A stretch of 54,074 bases of DNA, from contig NZ_PYGI01000025.1 in assembly GCF_003014615.1 (NCBI RefSeq), positions 1-54,074 on the forward strand, written 5' to 3'. Positions 41,213 to 52,451 of this stretch are shown here, piece by piece. The notes beneath the pieces were generated by a model that did not search any database, was not told the DNA's origin, and saw only the letters and a list, made by a program, of their open reading frames with translations. The position numbers and the translations under genes are program-made. The number at the start of each line of letters is the position of its first letter. The first letter of the stretch is position 1. This stretch comes from Marinobacterium halophilum (GTDB lineage: Bacteria > Pseudomonadota > Gammaproteobacteria > Pseudomonadales > Balneatricaceae).

Positions 41213-41848
41213 ATGAACACATTAACCAAACACCTCATCGCCGCTGGTCTGATGACCGCCTCTGCTGCTGCCAGTGCTGAACTCTCGGTCAATATCGGCG
41301 CAATGAGCGATTACTACTTCCGCGGCGTCGACCAGACCGCCGACAATGCCAGCCTGATGGCAGGTGCCGACTACGATTTTGAAAACGGCTTCTACATCGG
41401 CACCTGGGGTGCCCAGCTCGACGACTCCGAACAGGAATACGATCTTTACGGCGGCTACGGTTCCGAATACGAAGGCTTCAGCTACGGTATTGGCTATGCC
41501 GGCTACTTCTATACCGCCGACGGTGCCACTGACTTCCATGAGCTCATCTTCAGTGGCGGTTACGGCCCGATCAGTGCCGAATACGTACTCGGTACCGAAG
41601 ACGCGGAAAGTGGCGATGAAGCCGATTACAGCTTCTTCAGTCTGACCGGTGAATACGAAGGTGCCTACCTGACCTATGGCTCATTCGGCAAGGACTATGA
41701 CGGCGACTACGTCGAAGCAGGTTACGGTATCAACTATCAGGGTGTCGACCTCAGTCTGGCCTATATCAACCAGCTGGATGACCTGAGCGGTGATGGCAAA
41801 AAAGATAAGGCGTTCGTCTTTACCCTGAGCAAAACCTTCAATCTCTGA
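41213..41848 (+). CDS. TorF-family putative porin
   Basis: A 211-residue exported protein with a signal peptide (MNTLTKHLIAAGLMTASAAASA) and strand-rich acidic repeats (YYFRGVDQTADNASLMAGADYDFENGFYIGTWGAQL), ending LSKTFNL. SDYYFRGxxQT is the signature of the TorF/Gcw_chp porin family. It should form a small beta-barrel in the outer membrane; the solute is unknown. It is monocistronic: a sigma-54-like promoter lies upstream and an intrinsic terminator downstream, hinting at nitrogen or stress-linked control. Confidence 0.9.
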   Translation: MNTLTKHLIAAGLMTASAAASAELSVNIGAMSDYYFRGVDQTADNASLMAGADYDFENGFYIGTWGAQLDDSEQEYDLYGGYGSEYEGFSYGIGYAGYFYTADGATDFHELIFSGGYGPISAEYVLGTEDAESGDEADYSFFSLTGEYEGAYLTYGSFGKDYDGDYVEAGYGINYQGVDLSLAYINQLDDLSGDGKKDKAFVFTLSKTFNL

Positions 41849-41908
41849 TCCGAAACACATCCCCGCGCATGGGGAGCAGGTCACTTTCTCAACATACACC
41901 TTTGATTC

Positions 41909-41931
41909 GGGCCCGGCAGGGCCCTTTTTTT
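41909..41931 (+). terminator. Intrinsic terminator after the porin gene
   Basis: GGGCCC-GGCA-GGGCCC hairpin followed by seven T residues. Confidence 0.9.
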
Positions 41932-42001
41932 GCCTGCGCAGTAAAGTTCACAGCCATGCTCCGCTGGGCTATCATCGCCTCCTTTTGACACGGATACTTT
42001 C

Positions 42002-42823
42002 ATGGCGACCTATGCGATCGGTGATCTACAAGGCTGTTACGATGAGCTGGTGCAGCTGCTGGAACAGATTGGCTTTGGTCACGGGGATCAGCTTTGGCTC
42101 ACCGGTGATCTGGTCAACCGCGGCCCCCGCTCACTGGATACCCTGCGCTTTGTAAAAGAGCTGGGCGATGCCGCGATCACCGTGCTTGGCAACCACGATC
42201 TGCACCTGCTGGCACTTCATCATGGTGCCACCCGCAAGCCAGGTGCAACACTGGCACCCATCCTCGATGCACCTGACCGCAACGCGTTGATGGAGTGGCT
42301 ACAGTCACGCCCGCTGCTGCACGACGACAAAGATCTGGGCCATGTCATGACCCATGCCGGCATTCCGCACATCTGGTCGCTGAAACAGGCTCGCCAATAC
42401 GCTAATGAGGTGGAACAGGCGCTACAGGGCGAACAGGCTGGCTCTTTTTTCGCGCACATGTACGGCAATCACCCTGACCGTTGGCATGACCATCTGACCG
42501 GCACCGACCGCCTGCGCACCATCACCAACTACTTTACCCGCATGCGCTTCATCAAGCGCGATGGCAGCCTGGAGTTCAAGGCCAACGGGGGCGTTGAATC
42601 CGCACCCAAGGGTTTCCAACCCTGGTTCGAACAGCCGCGCAGTAAACTTCTCAAACGCCACCAGCTGTTCGGCCATTGGGCCGCATTGGGCTTCCGTCAA
42701 CTGCCCGGCATTACCGCTCTCGACAGCGGCTGTGTTTGGGGAAATACCCTGACTGCCGTTAGACTCGAAGATGGCAACTGGTTCAGCCAGCCCTGCCTCG
42801 GCAACCTGACCCAAGGAGAATAG
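42002..42823 (+). CDS. apaH: Diadenosine tetraphosphatase (symmetrical) ApaH
   Basis: A 273-residue metallophosphatase that splits Ap4A to two ADP and removes Np4 caps from RNA. The metal-binding motifs are complete: GDLQGCYDEL, GDLVNRGP and GNHDLHLL, followed by THAGIPHIW and FGHWAALGF. The length is normal for the family. The start at 42002 is close to a weak ribosome-binding site. It is followed after 3 bp by glpE. Confidence 0.96.
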   Translation: MATYAIGDLQGCYDELVQLLEQIGFGHGDQLWLTGDLVNRGPRSLDTLRFVKELGDAAITVLGNHDLHLLALHHGATRKPGATLAPILDAPDRNALMEWLQSRPLLHDDKDLGHVMTHAGIPHIWSLKQARQYANEVEQALQGEQAGSFFAHMYGNHPDRWHDHLTGTDRLRTITNYFTRMRFIKRDGSLEFKANGGVESAPKGFQPWFEQPRSKLLKRHQLFGHWAALGFRQLPGITALDSGCVWGNTLTAVRLEDGNWFSQPCLGNLTQGE

Positions 42824-42826
42824 ACT

Positions 42827-43144
42827 TTGACCGATTATCGCTGCATCAACATCGACCAAGCCTGCGAACTGATCGACCAGGGCGCACACGTCGTCGATAT
42901 CCGCGACGAAGGCAGCTTTGGCGAGCTGCATATCAACCAGGCTTTCAATTTGAACAATCAGAATATGCCGGACTATCTGGCCCAGGCCGACTTTGATGCG
43001 CCCCTGATCGTCTGTTGCTACCACGGCATCAGCAGCCAGTCGGCTGCCGCCTATCTGGTACATCAGGGGTTTGAACAGGTCTATAGCCTGGATGGCGGTT
43101 TCGAGGCCTGGCGTGCCCAGTGCCCGGACCGCTGCGCACGCTGA
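42827..43144 (+). CDS. glpE: Single-domain rhodanese (thiosulfate sulfurtransferase) GlpE
   Basis: A 105-residue rhodanese domain transferring sulfane sulfur from thiosulfate to an acceptor thiol. The active-site loop is VCCYHGISSQSAA, with the catalytic Cys followed by YHGISS as in GlpE. The initiator is TTG 42827 with AAGGAG 8 nt upstream; there is no better ATG. It starts 3 bp after apaH and its stop overlaps the cca start by one base (TGATG). Confidence 0.93.
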   Translation: MTDYRCINIDQACELIDQGAHVVDIRDEGSFGELHINQAFNLNNQNMPDYLAQADFDAPLIVCCYHGISSQSAAAYLVHQGFEQVYSLDGGFEAWRAQCPDRCAR

Positions 43145-44283
43145 TGCAGATTTATCTGGTTGGCGGTGCCGTCCGTGACCGGCTGTTGGGGCTGGAGGTC
43201 AAGGACCGAGATTGGGTGGTGGTGGGCGCCACTCCCGAGGCCATGGCGAAGCAAGGCTTCAAGCCCGTCGGACAGGACTTCCCGGTATTCCTGCATCCCG
43301 ATACGGGCGAGGAATATGCACTCGCCCGCACCGAGCGCAAGAGCGGCAAGGGCTATACCGGCTTTACCTTCCACGCCAGCCCGGAGGTCAGCCTTGAGGA
43401 CGACCTGCTGCGCCGCGACCTGACGATCAATGCCATCGCGCAAAGCGAAGACGGCCAGCTGCACGATCCCTGCGGCGGCCAGCAGGACCTGGAGCAGCGC
43501 CTGCTGCGCCACGTTTCGCCTGCGTTTGTTGAAGACCCGCTGCGGGTGCTGCGCGTGGCACGCTTCTACGCCCGCTTCGCCCACCTCGGTTTTCAGGTTG
43601 CCGACGAGACCCTGCAACTCATGCAGGCACTCAGCGCCAGCGATGAGCTGGACCACCTGACCGCTGAGCGAGTCTGGCAGGAATGCCAGCGAGCCCTGTG
43701 CACATGCTCACCTGCACGCTTTTTCAGCCTGCTGCAACAGGTCGGAGCACTGCCCAAGCTGATCCCCCAGAGCGAGGCATTGGACTGCACCCGACTGCAA
43801 CAGCGAATCGATCAGCTGCCGGGCAATACGCCCCACCCGCCGGAGCAGGTGTTTGCCCTGTTTACCTGGAGCCTGACCGCACAACAGGACAGCGCCAGCG
43901 GGCATGCCGCCATCACCGCCTTGTGCGGCCAGCTGCGCATTCCCAACCGCTTCCGCGACCTGGCTCTTAAAGTCCGCCTGCACGCCGACGCACTGAGTCG
44001 TTTCGATCAGCTTGATGCCGCCGAACGCCTGCATCTGATCAAGACCCTGGATCTGCTGCGCCGCCCGGAACAGCTGGATGACCTGATCGCGGTGACCCAT
44101 GCGCTGCACCCGGCATTGCCGGACACGCGCCTACGCGGGTTGCAGCAGCTGCTGGATGCCATCAAGGCAATCGACAACCGCGCCCTGATGGCCGAAGGCT
44201 ATACCGGCAAGGCGCTGGGAGAGGCACTGGCGCAGCGGCAACAACAGCTATGCGCTGACTACACCGAGGGATTATCGGCATGA
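43144..44283 (+). CDS. cca: CCA tRNA nucleotidyltransferase, short form without HD domain
   Basis: Adds or repairs the 3'-CCA of tRNAs. The 379-residue protein starts MQIYLVGGAVRDRLLGLEVKDRDWVVVGA, with the class II head GGAVRD and catalytic DRD. RRDLTINAIA, EDPLRVLRVARFYARF and the neck/body helices follow. ATG 43144 overlaps the glpE stop. E. coli Cca has about 412 residues and an HD phosphohydrolase domain; here the part after ALPKLIPQSEAL runs directly to the C-terminal helices and no HD motif is seen. The gene overlaps the pteridine reductase gene by 4 bp. Confidence 0.94.
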   Translation: MQIYLVGGAVRDRLLGLEVKDRDWVVVGATPEAMAKQGFKPVGQDFPVFLHPDTGEEYALARTERKSGKGYTGFTFHASPEVSLEDDLLRRDLTINAIAQSEDGQLHDPCGGQQDLEQRLLRHVSPAFVEDPLRVLRVARFYARFAHLGFQVADETLQLMQALSASDELDHLTAERVWQECQRALCTCSPARFFSLLQQVGALPKLIPQSEALDCTRLQQRIDQLPGNTPHPPEQVFALFTWSLTAQQDSASGHAAITALCGQLRIPNRFRDLALKVRLHADALSRFDQLDAAERLHLIKTLDLLRRPEQLDDLIAVTHALHPALPDTRLRGLQQLLDAIKAIDNRALMAEGYTGKALGEALAQRQQQLCADYTEGLSA

Positions 44284-45017
44284 ACCAACACCCGCGCGCA
44301 CTCGTTACCGGTGCCGCACGGCGCATTGGCGCCTGCATCAGCCAGCACCTGCATGCGGCCGGTTATGACATCATTCTGCATTACCGCGAATCAGTGGCCG
44401 AGGCCGAGCAACTGTGCGCTGAACTGAACACCCGCCGTGCCAACAGCTGCACCTGCCTGCAGGCGGATCTGGAGCAGATGGAGGCTGTCGAACAGATGGC
44501 GGCAACCGTCACGGCATCAGGCGGCTTACACCTGCTGGTCAACAACGCATCCAGCTTTTACCCGACACCAATCGGCGCAGCCACCCAGCAGGACTGGGAT
44601 ACGCTGATCAACAGCAACCTGCGCGCGCCTTTTTTTCTGACCCAGGCACTGCAGCCATTACTGCAGGCATCACAGGGAGCTGTGGTTAACCTGGTCGATG
44701 TACATGCCGAAAGGGGATTGGCCGGATTCCCGGTCTATTCGATCGCCAAGGCCGGCTTGCAGATGATGACGCGGACATTGGCTCGCGAACTGGCACCCCG
44801 GATACGGGTCAATGGTATTGCGCCGGGGCCGATCCTGTGGCCGGAAGCCGAAGCGGCATTGAGCGATGACGCCCGCAAGGCCGTGCTCGACAAAACATTA
44901 CTGGCTCGCACCGGACGGCCCGAGGATATCGCCGACGCGGTTCTGTTTCTGGCCCGCGCCGGTTACGTCACCGGCCAGATACTGGCCGTAGATGGCGGGC
45001 GTTCACTTTATAGCTGA
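44280..45017 (+). CDS. Pteridine reductase (SDR family, FolM/PTR1-like)
   Basis: A 245-residue SDR with the arginine-containing cofactor motif TGAARRIG (residues 11-18) that marks pteridine reductases, NNAS, and YSIAKAG (Tyr-x3-Lys), then VNGIAPGPILWPE. It should reduce dihydrobiopterin/dihydromonapterin or dihydrofolate with NADPH. It is coupled to cca by ATGA and convergent with folK, overlapping its 3' end by 15 bp. Its location beside folK and folB supports a pterin role. Confidence 0.88.
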   Translation: MNQHPRALVTGAARRIGACISQHLHAAGYDIILHYRESVAEAEQLCAELNTRRANSCTCLQADLEQMEAVEQMAATVTASGGLHLLVNNASSFYPTPIGAATQQDWDTLINSNLRAPFFLTQALQPLLQASQGAVVNLVDVHAERGLAGFPVYSIAKAGLQMMTRTLARELAPRIRVNGIAPGPILWPEAEAALSDDARKAVLDKTLLARTGRPEDIADAVLFLARAGYVTGQILAVDGGRSLYS

Positions 45018-45527
45018 GTCAGCCCGCGAAATCCGCTGCCCCTGCCACTCAAAGTCGATCGGCCACAGCTGCTGCGGCCGGTCATATCCCTGCCACAGGT
45101 CCGCATACGTCTCCCCTGACAGCGGGTGACAGCTATCTGCTGCAATCTCGGCCAGCGGCCGGAGCACGAAGGCGTTATGCACGATTTCATCCCGCGGCAA
45201 CTGCACACCGTCTACCGGGTGGTCCAGCTCGGCATAGGTCAGAATATCGATATCCAGCGTTCGGCCGCTGAACCGGGGACCCGAGCGGTCGCGCCCGTTA
45301 TCATCCTCGATCTGCTTGAGGACCGCCGACAACTCTGCCACTTCCAGCGCCGTGTCGATGCCAACCACCAGATTGTAGAAGTTGTCACCGCTGAAGCCCA
45401 CGGCCTCACTCTCGTATACCGAGGAGATCAGCAGATTGCCGAAACGTGCGGTCAGGGCATCGAGCGCGGCCCGAATGTAACGCTCACGCTCACAATTACT
45501 GCCCAGACTAAGATAGACCCGTACCAT
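45003..45527 (-). CDS. folK: 2-Amino-4-hydroxy-6-hydroxymethyldihydropteridine pyrophosphokinase FolK
   Basis: A 174-residue HPPK that transfers pyrophosphate from ATP to 6-hydroxymethyl-dihydropterin in folate synthesis. Seen are VRVYLSLGSNCERERYIRAALDAL, FYNLVVGIDT, and the signature DRSGPRFSGRTLDIDIL followed by LPRDEIVHNAFVLRPLAEIA. The start overlaps the folB stop by one base, so folB-folK are a coupled pair. Confidence 0.95.
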   Translation of the reverse strand: MVRVYLSLGSNCERERYIRAALDALTARFGNLLISSVYESEAVGFSGDNFYNLVVGIDTALEVAELSAVLKQIEDDNGRDRSGPRFSGRTLDIDILTYAELDHPVDGVQLPRDEIVHNAFVLRPLAEIAADSCHPLSGETYADLWQGYDRPQQLWPIDFEWQGQRISRADSAIK

Positions 45528-45883
45528 CAGTCACGGGTCCCGCGCTCAATGATCACACCGACGTCACGCGCGCCTCTCACCGCTCCCGGCTTGCTCAAAC
45601 GCAGGCGTAACCAGGGCACCGGGAATTCGCTCTGCACGATCTGGGCGATCTCTTCTGCCATGGTCTCCACCAGCAGGAATTCGCTTTCACTGATGAACGC
45701 GATCAAACGCTTGGCCACCGTCTTGTAATTGAGCGTATTCTCGATATCTTCCGTCGCCGCAGCGGCGCGGATATCGGTCCCCATCTCCAGATCCAGGCTC
45801 ACGGTCTGGCGTACTTTGCGCTCCCAGTCGTAAATGCCGATCACGGTTTCGACCTGCAATTCACGTATGTAGACGATATCCAT
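45527..45883 (-). CDS. folB: Dihydroneopterin aldolase FolB
   Basis: A 118-residue DHNA that splits dihydroneopterin to hydroxymethyldihydropterin and glycolaldehyde. It begins MDIVYIRELQVETVIGIYDWERKVRQTVSLDLEM, and VETMAEEIAQIV carries the catalytic region; the final block is LSKPGAVRGARDVGVIIERG. ATG 45883, with GGAG 5 nt upstream, is preferred to the frame start at 45910. Confidence 0.95.
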   Translation of the reverse strand: MDIVYIRELQVETVIGIYDWERKVRQTVSLDLEMGTDIRAAAATEDIENTLNYKTVAKRLIAFISESEFLLVETMAEEIAQIVQSEFPVPWLRLRLSKPGAVRGARDVGVIIERGTRD

Positions 45884-46025
45884 CCTGTCTCCTGTCTGTA
45901 CTCTGTGCAAGTGGGCCGATTGTGACCCTCTGCGCGCTTGTATATGCTTGTTGAAGTGCCGGTCAATTTATCACGCCAGCCACCGACAGGGTAACGTCGC
46001 GGCAGGCATTGTAACGGACGTGTTC

Positions 46026-46598
46026 ATGCCCGATTACCTGTTACTGCTGTGTGCCTACCTGCTTGGCTCCATTCCCAGTGCCGTGCTGATCTGTCGCGCC
46101 ATGGGGCTAGACGACCCACGACACAACGGGTCCGGCAACCCCGGCGCTACCAATGTACTGCGTCTCGGAGGCCACCAGGCCGCTGCCCTGACCCTGCTCG
46201 CAGACCTGAGCAAGGGCGGTGCCGCCATCCTGCTGGCGCTGAACGCCGCTGCCCCAGCCTTGTTGCAGGGCTGGGTCATGCTGGCAGCTGTCTGCGGCCA
46301 TCTATTCCCACTGCTCAGTCTGCACCGTGGTGGCAAGGGCGTTGCCACTACGCTGGGCTGTTCGCTGCTGTTGGCCTGGCCCCTGGCTCTGTGTCAGCTG
46401 TTGTTCTGGGGACTGATATTCCTGTTCGGACGCATCTCGTCGCTGGCCTCCATCGCCACCGCCGCCATCACTCCCCTGTTCTGCTACCTGCTTGCACCCG
46501 GCCTGCTCTGGCCATTTTCAATCACTTCATTGCTGCTGATTCTCAGACACTGCAGCAATATCCGTAAGCTGATCGCCGGGCGCGAACAACGCTTTTAG
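46026..46598 (+). CDS. plsY: Acyl-phosphate:glycerol-3-phosphate acyltransferase PlsY
   Basis: A 190-residue inner-membrane enzyme making lysophosphatidate from acyl-phosphate. It has several membrane helices and the family motifs [24 protein letters not shown] and [15 protein letters not shown] 46026 gives the usual N-terminus [19 protein letters not shown]. It is divergent from folB and overlaps the convergent tsaD stop by 4 bp. Confidence 0.95.
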   Translation: MPDYLLLLCAYLLGSIPSAVLICRAMGLDDPRHNGSGNPGATNVLRLGGHQAAALTLLADLSKGGAAILLALNAAAPALLQGWVMLAAVCGHLFPLLSLHRGGKGVATTLGCSLLLAWPLALCQLLFWGLIFLFGRISSLASIATAAITPLFCYLLAPGLLWPFSITSLLLILRHCSNIRKLIAGREQRF

Positions 46599-47623
46599 AT
46601 TGCATCCAGCGTATCCAATGGCCAACGCGGGCGGGCCAGAATGGTCAAGTCGGAGTTCTGACCGGCCAGCAGCCGCTGACAGCCCGCATAGGCGATCATC
46701 GCACCGTTGTCGGTACAGAACTCATGACGTGCGTAGAACAAGCCTGCACGCTCCTTTTTCACCACCTCATCCAGACGTTCACGCAGTCGCTGGTTCGCAC
46801 TGACACCGCCGGCAATGACCAGCTGCTTCAAACCGGTTTGCTGCAACGCCCGACGACATTTGATCGCCAGCGTCTCCACCACTGCATCCTCAAAGGCACA
46901 GGCTATATCGGCCATGGTCTGCGGATCGATGACACCATCAGCATCACGGGCAGCATTGGCGGTATTGAGAGTAAATGTCTTGAGACCCGAGAAACTGAAG
47001 TCCAGCCCGGGACGGTCCGTCATTGGCCGTGGAAAGCGGTAGCGCCCACGCTCGCCCTGCAGCGCCAGTTTGGCAATCAGTGGACCACCGGGATAATCCA
47101 GACCCAGCATTTTCGCCGCCTTGTCGAACGCTTCGCCTGCCGCGTCATCCAGTGATTCGCCCAACAGCTCATACTGGCCGATGCCCTCGACCCGCACCAG
47201 CTGGGTATGACCACCGGATACCAGCAACGCCACAAACGGAAATGCCGGGGGATTATTTTCCAGCATCGGTGCCAACAGATGCCCTTCCATATGGTGCACA
47301 CCAATCGCCGGCACGCCCAACCCCAGCGCCAGCGCACGCCCCGTTGACGCACCCACCATCAATGCACCGATCAAACCGGGGCCGGCCGTATAAGCCACAC
47401 CGTCGACGGCATCCAGTGCCAGTCCGGCCTTGGCCATCACTTCACGGATCAGCGGCAGCAACTTGCGCACATGATCGCGTGAGGCCAATTCCGGTACCAC
47501 ACCACCGTACTCGGCATGCATTTTGACCTGGCTGTACAATGCATCCGACAGCAATCCGTGCTCACTGTCGTACAACGCGACACCGGTCTCGTCACAGGAT
47601 GTTTCTATTCCCAGCACTCGCAT
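46595..47623 (-). CDS. tsaD: tRNA N6-threonylcarbamoyladenosine transferase TsaD
   Basis: A 342-residue subunit that attaches threonylcarbamoyl to A37 of ANN-decoding tRNAs, with TsaB/TsaE. It starts [19 protein letters not shown] as in E. coli (ATG 47623, AGAGG 5 nt upstream), and has the metal motif [18 protein letters not shown] and [13 protein letters not shown]. It is transcribed divergently from rpsU, the usual arrangement around the macromolecular-synthesis operon. Confidence 0.96.
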   Translation of the reverse strand: MRVLGIETSCDETGVALYDSEHGLLSDALYSQVKMHAEYGGVVPELASRDHVRKLLPLIREVMAKAGLALDAVDGVAYTAGPGLIGALMVGASTGRALALGLGVPAIGVHHMEGHLLAPMLENNPPAFPFVALLVSGGHTQLVRVEGIGQYELLGESLDDAAGEAFDKAAKMLGLDYPGGPLIAKLALQGERGRYRFPRPMTDRPGLDFSFSGLKTFTLNTANAARDADGVIDPQTMADIACAFEDAVVETLAIKCRRALQQTGLKQLVIAGGVSANQRLRERLDEVVKKERAGLFYARHEFCTDNGAMIAYAGCQRLLAGQNSDLTILARPRWPLDTLDAI

Positions 47624-47701
47624 AGCGGCCTCTTTGATCACGCGGGTTTAGTCTTAATGGTCATTATCCTTCACTCTGTGGCAAAATTCACGGGTCTTTG
47701 C

Positions 47702-47730
47702 TTTACAGCAACGTCTATGCTTAATAAAAT
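47702..47730 (+). promoter_or_regulatory. Promoter upstream of rpsU
   Basis: TTTACA (47702-47707), a 17-bp spacer and TAAAAT (47725-47730), 75 bp before the rpsU start codon. Confidence 0.55.
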
Positions 47731-47805
47731 ATGCCGCCTTCTTTGCAACGGCTCCGTCGAGCAGTTGGAGAAGTCACAACCCAAATCCATTTCAGGAGAG
47801 TCTGA

Positions 47806-48021
47806 ATGCCCCAGGTAAAAGTTAAAGATAACGAGCCGTTTGATGTAGCCCTGCGTCGCTTCAAGCGTTCTTGCGAAAAAGCCGGTGTCCTGGCTGAAGT
47901 ACGTCGTCGTGAATGCTACGAAAAGCCCACTGCTGTTCGCAAGCGTAAAGCCGCTGCTGCCGTAAAGCGTCACGCCAAGAAACTGCAGCGTGAAACTTCA
48001 CGTCGTGTACGTCTGTACTGA
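47806..48021 (+). CDS. rpsU: 30S ribosomal protein S21
   Basis: A 71-residue basic protein ([48 protein letters not shown]...RRVRLY), full length for gammaproteobacterial S21, involved in early 30S-mRNA interaction. The start has CAGGAGAG upstream. It is the first gene of the rpsU-yqeY-dnaG-rpoD block. Confidence 0.98.
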   Translation: MPQVKVKDNEPFDVALRRFKRSCEKAGVLAEVRRRECYEKPTAVRKRKAAAAVKRHAKKLQRETSRRVRLY

Positions 48022-48062
48022 TTAATTTTCTGAACATCTGACCCAGCCTACGGAGCTTCTTT

Positions 48063-48506
48063 ATGTCTGATCTGAAAAGCACACTGACAGAACAGATGAA
48101 AGACGCAATGCGCGCAAAGGACAAGGTTCGCCTTGGCACTATCCGCATGATTCAGGCTGAGATCCAGCGTGTCGAAGTCGACGAGCGGATCAAACTCGAC
48201 GATGAACGCATTCTGGTCGTAATGGACAAGATGCAGAAACAACGAAAAGACTCCATTACCCAGTATCTGGCGGCTGAGCGCCCGGAGCTGGCAGAGAAGG
48301 AGCAGCAGGAGCTGGAGGTGATTAAAACTTTCCTGCCGCAGCCACTCAGTGACACTGAGATCACTCAGATTATTGATGACGCCATCGCCGCATCCGGCGC
48401 AAGCTCGATGCAGGATATGGGCAAAGTGATGGCACTCGTCAAACCCCGAGTTCAGGGACGCGCCGACATGGGCAGCATCTCCGGTCGGGTGAAGCAGAAA
48501 CTCTAA
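48063..48506 (+). CDS. yqeY: GatB/YqeY domain protein
   Basis: A 147-residue protein of the YqeY family (MSDLKSTLTEQMKDAMRAKDKVRLGTIRMIQAEIQRVEVDERI...GRADMGSISGRVKQKL). It resembles the C-terminal tRNA-binding domain of GatB of the tRNA amidotransferase; the function of the stand-alone form is not settled. It sits 41 bp after rpsU and 38 bp before dnaG, as in many Pseudomonas-like genomes. Confidence 0.94.
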   Translation: MSDLKSTLTEQMKDAMRAKDKVRLGTIRMIQAEIQRVEVDERIKLDDERILVVMDKMQKQRKDSITQYLAAERPELAEKEQQELEVIKTFLPQPLSDTEITQIIDDAIAASGASSMQDMGKVMALVKPRVQGRADMGSISGRVKQKL

Positions 48507-48544
48507 AGGTCCGCATACGCTGACCTGTCCGCAGCGGAGCGAAC

Positions 48545-50386
48545 ATGGCAGGTCGAATACCCCAACATTTCATTGACGACCTTCTGGCCCGCATCAACAT
48601 CGTTGATGTCGTCGACGGCCGCGTCAAACTCAAGCGCGCAGGCAAGAATTACTCAGGCCTCTGCCCGTTCCACAAGGAAAAAAGCCCCTCGTTCTCGGTC
48701 AGCCCCGACAAACAGTTCTATTACTGCTTTGGCTGTGGTGCCGGCGGCAACGCCCTTGGCTTCCTGATGGAATACGACCGCCTCAGTTTTCCCGAAGCCG
48801 TTGAAGAACTGGCCAAACAGGCCGGTGTGGATGTGCCGCGTGAAGAGAACCGCAACACCGACCCCCAACGCGAACAACAGCTCAAGCGTCAATTCGATGC
48901 CCTGGAACAGGCCAGTACCTTTTTTCGCCAACAGCTGCGCCAGTCACCCGAGCGCCAACGCGCCGTAGGCTACCTCAAGCAGCGCGGACTGAGTGGCCAG
49001 ATAGCGGCCGCCTTCGGCATAGGCTACGCCCCGCCCGGCTGGGACAACCTGCTGCAGCACTTTGGTGCGACCGAAACTGCAACGGCTCTGCTGGAACAGG
49101 CCGGCATGGTTATCCACAACGAAGACAAGCAAAGCCACTATGACCGCTTCCGGGATCGCATCATGTTTCCGATCCGCGATGTCCGTGGCCGCGTGCTCGG
49201 CTTTGGCGGTCGTGTACTGGGTGACGACAAGCCCAAATACCTGAACTCGCCGGAAACACCGACCTTTCACAAGGGCCGAGAACTCTACGGCCTGTATGAA
49301 GCACGCCAGCACAGTAACCACCTCGACCGACTGCTGATCGTCGAGGGTTACATGGATGTGGTCAGCCTGGCCCAGCACGGCATTCACTGGTCGGTTGCCA
49401 CACTTGGTACCGCCACCACTGCCCAGCATCTGGAGCGCCTGTTCAAGCTGGTACCCGAAGTTATTTTCTGCTTCGACGGCGACGAAGCCGGTCGCAATGC
49501 CGCCCGCCGCGCCATGCACACCACCTTGCCGGTCATCAAGGACGGTCAGGAAGCGCGCTTCCTGTTTCTACCCGATGGCGAGGACCCGGATACGCTGGTC
49601 CGCCACGAGGGCGAAAGCGCCTTTACCGAGCGCGTTACCCAGGCACTGCCGCTGAGCGAGTTTTTCTTCCGCCAACTGTCGGAAGACGCTGATCTGAGCA
49701 GCATGGACGGTCGCGCCCGCTTCAGCAACACCGCCCTGCCGCTGATCCAGTCGATGCAACCGACCCTGCTCAAGCAGATGATGCTGGACCGCATCTGTGA
49801 GATTACCGGCCTGAATCTGGAACAGCTGGGCAGCGTTATCGATTTGCATCAGGCCACTCATGACAGCGCGCCCCCCTCTGCCCCACCCGCGTCCACGTCC
49901 GACTACTACGAACCGGCACGTCCGGCCGAATACGCCCCAAGAGCGCCTACAGCCAAGCCCAAGCGCGGCCCAAACAACCTGGTCAACCAGGCAATTTCGA
50001 TCTTACTGCACCATCCTGAACTGGCACAGAGTGCCCCGGCAGCGAACAGCTTCCAGGTTTTGATGGAACCCAATATCGAGGTTCTGATCAATCTGCTGAA
50101 CTACCTGCAGAACGAGCCGGGCAGCTCGCTGGGTACACTTCTGGTCGACTGGCAAAGCCTGGACGAACGCCGCTCCGACCTGATGCTGCTCAATGAAATA
50201 TCCCACCTGGACCCCGTCCTCGGCGATGTCGATGCTGGCTCTTTACTGCAAGATACGCTGAACCACCTACTGGGCCGCCGACAGGACGCATTGCTGGACC
50301 AGCTCTTGAAAAAGTCGCGACAGACCCCACTTACAGATGAAGAGAAGCGCGATTTGCAACAACTACTGCTAAACCGGCAACACTAA
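48545..50386 (+). CDS. dnaG: DNA primase DnaG
   Basis: A 613-residue primase that makes RNA primers at the replication fork. It has an N-terminal CHC2 zinc finger (CPFHKEKSPSFSVSPDKQFYYCFGCG, about 40-65), an RNA polymerase/Toprim core (RLLIVEGYMDVVSLAQHG, FCFDGDEAGRNAARRA) and a C-terminal DnaB-interacting domain after a Pro/Ala-rich linker (about 440-475). The length is normal. Confidence 0.97.
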   Translation: MAGRIPQHFIDDLLARINIVDVVDGRVKLKRAGKNYSGLCPFHKEKSPSFSVSPDKQFYYCFGCGAGGNALGFLMEYDRLSFPEAVEELAKQAGVDVPREENRNTDPQREQQLKRQFDALEQASTFFRQQLRQSPERQRAVGYLKQRGLSGQIAAAFGIGYAPPGWDNLLQHFGATETATALLEQAGMVIHNEDKQSHYDRFRDRIMFPIRDVRGRVLGFGGRVLGDDKPKYLNSPETPTFHKGRELYGLYEARQHSNHLDRLLIVEGYMDVVSLAQHGIHWSVATLGTATTAQHLERLFKLVPEVIFCFDGDEAGRNAARRAMHTTLPVIKDGQEARFLFLPDGEDPDTLVRHEGESAFTERVTQALPLSEFFFRQLSEDADLSSMDGRARFSNTALPLIQSMQPTLLKQMMLDRICEITGLNLEQLGSVIDLHQATHDSAPPSAPPASTSDYYEPARPAEYAPRAPTAKPKRGPNNLVNQAISILLHHPELAQSAPAANSFQVLMEPNIEVLINLLNYLQNEPGSSLGTLLVDWQSLDERRSDLMLLNEISHLDPVLGDVDAGSLLQDTLNHLLGRRQDALLDQLLKKSRQTPLTDEEKRDLQQLLLNRQH

Positions 50387-50493
50387 GATGCAAACCCGTT
50401 TTCAGGCAACCCCCTGATTTCTGGTCTATCCTCTTAGCAAAGCATGCCGGCAGCGCAAAAATACTGGTTGTAGCCGAAATCGCCCTGATCCGG

Positions 50494-50499
50494 TATAAT
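50494..50499 (+). promoter_or_regulatory. -10 element ahead of rpoD
   Basis: A perfect TATAAT 57 bp upstream of the rpoD start codon. A convincing -35 at 16-18 bp was not found, so it may be an activator-dependent or alternative sigma promoter. Confidence 0.45.
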
Positions 50500-50555
50500 A
50501 TTGCGCTCATTTTCCGCCATCAGTCACATCAGCATTCATTCGTCGCAGGGGCTCT

Positions 50556-52391
<1,836 letters not shown>

Positions 52392-52411
52392 TCGTTTAGT
52401 TTCATCGTATT

Positions 52412-52443
52412 GCGCCAATGATAGGACATGCTATCATTGGCGC
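52412..52443 (+). terminator. Terminator hairpin after rpoD
   Basis: A perfect 13-bp stem (GCGCCAATGATAG / CTATCATTGGCGC) with a 6-nt loop, then TGCTTTT, ends 8 bp before the tRNA gene. Confidence 0.85.
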
Positions 52444-52451
52444 TGCTTTTC

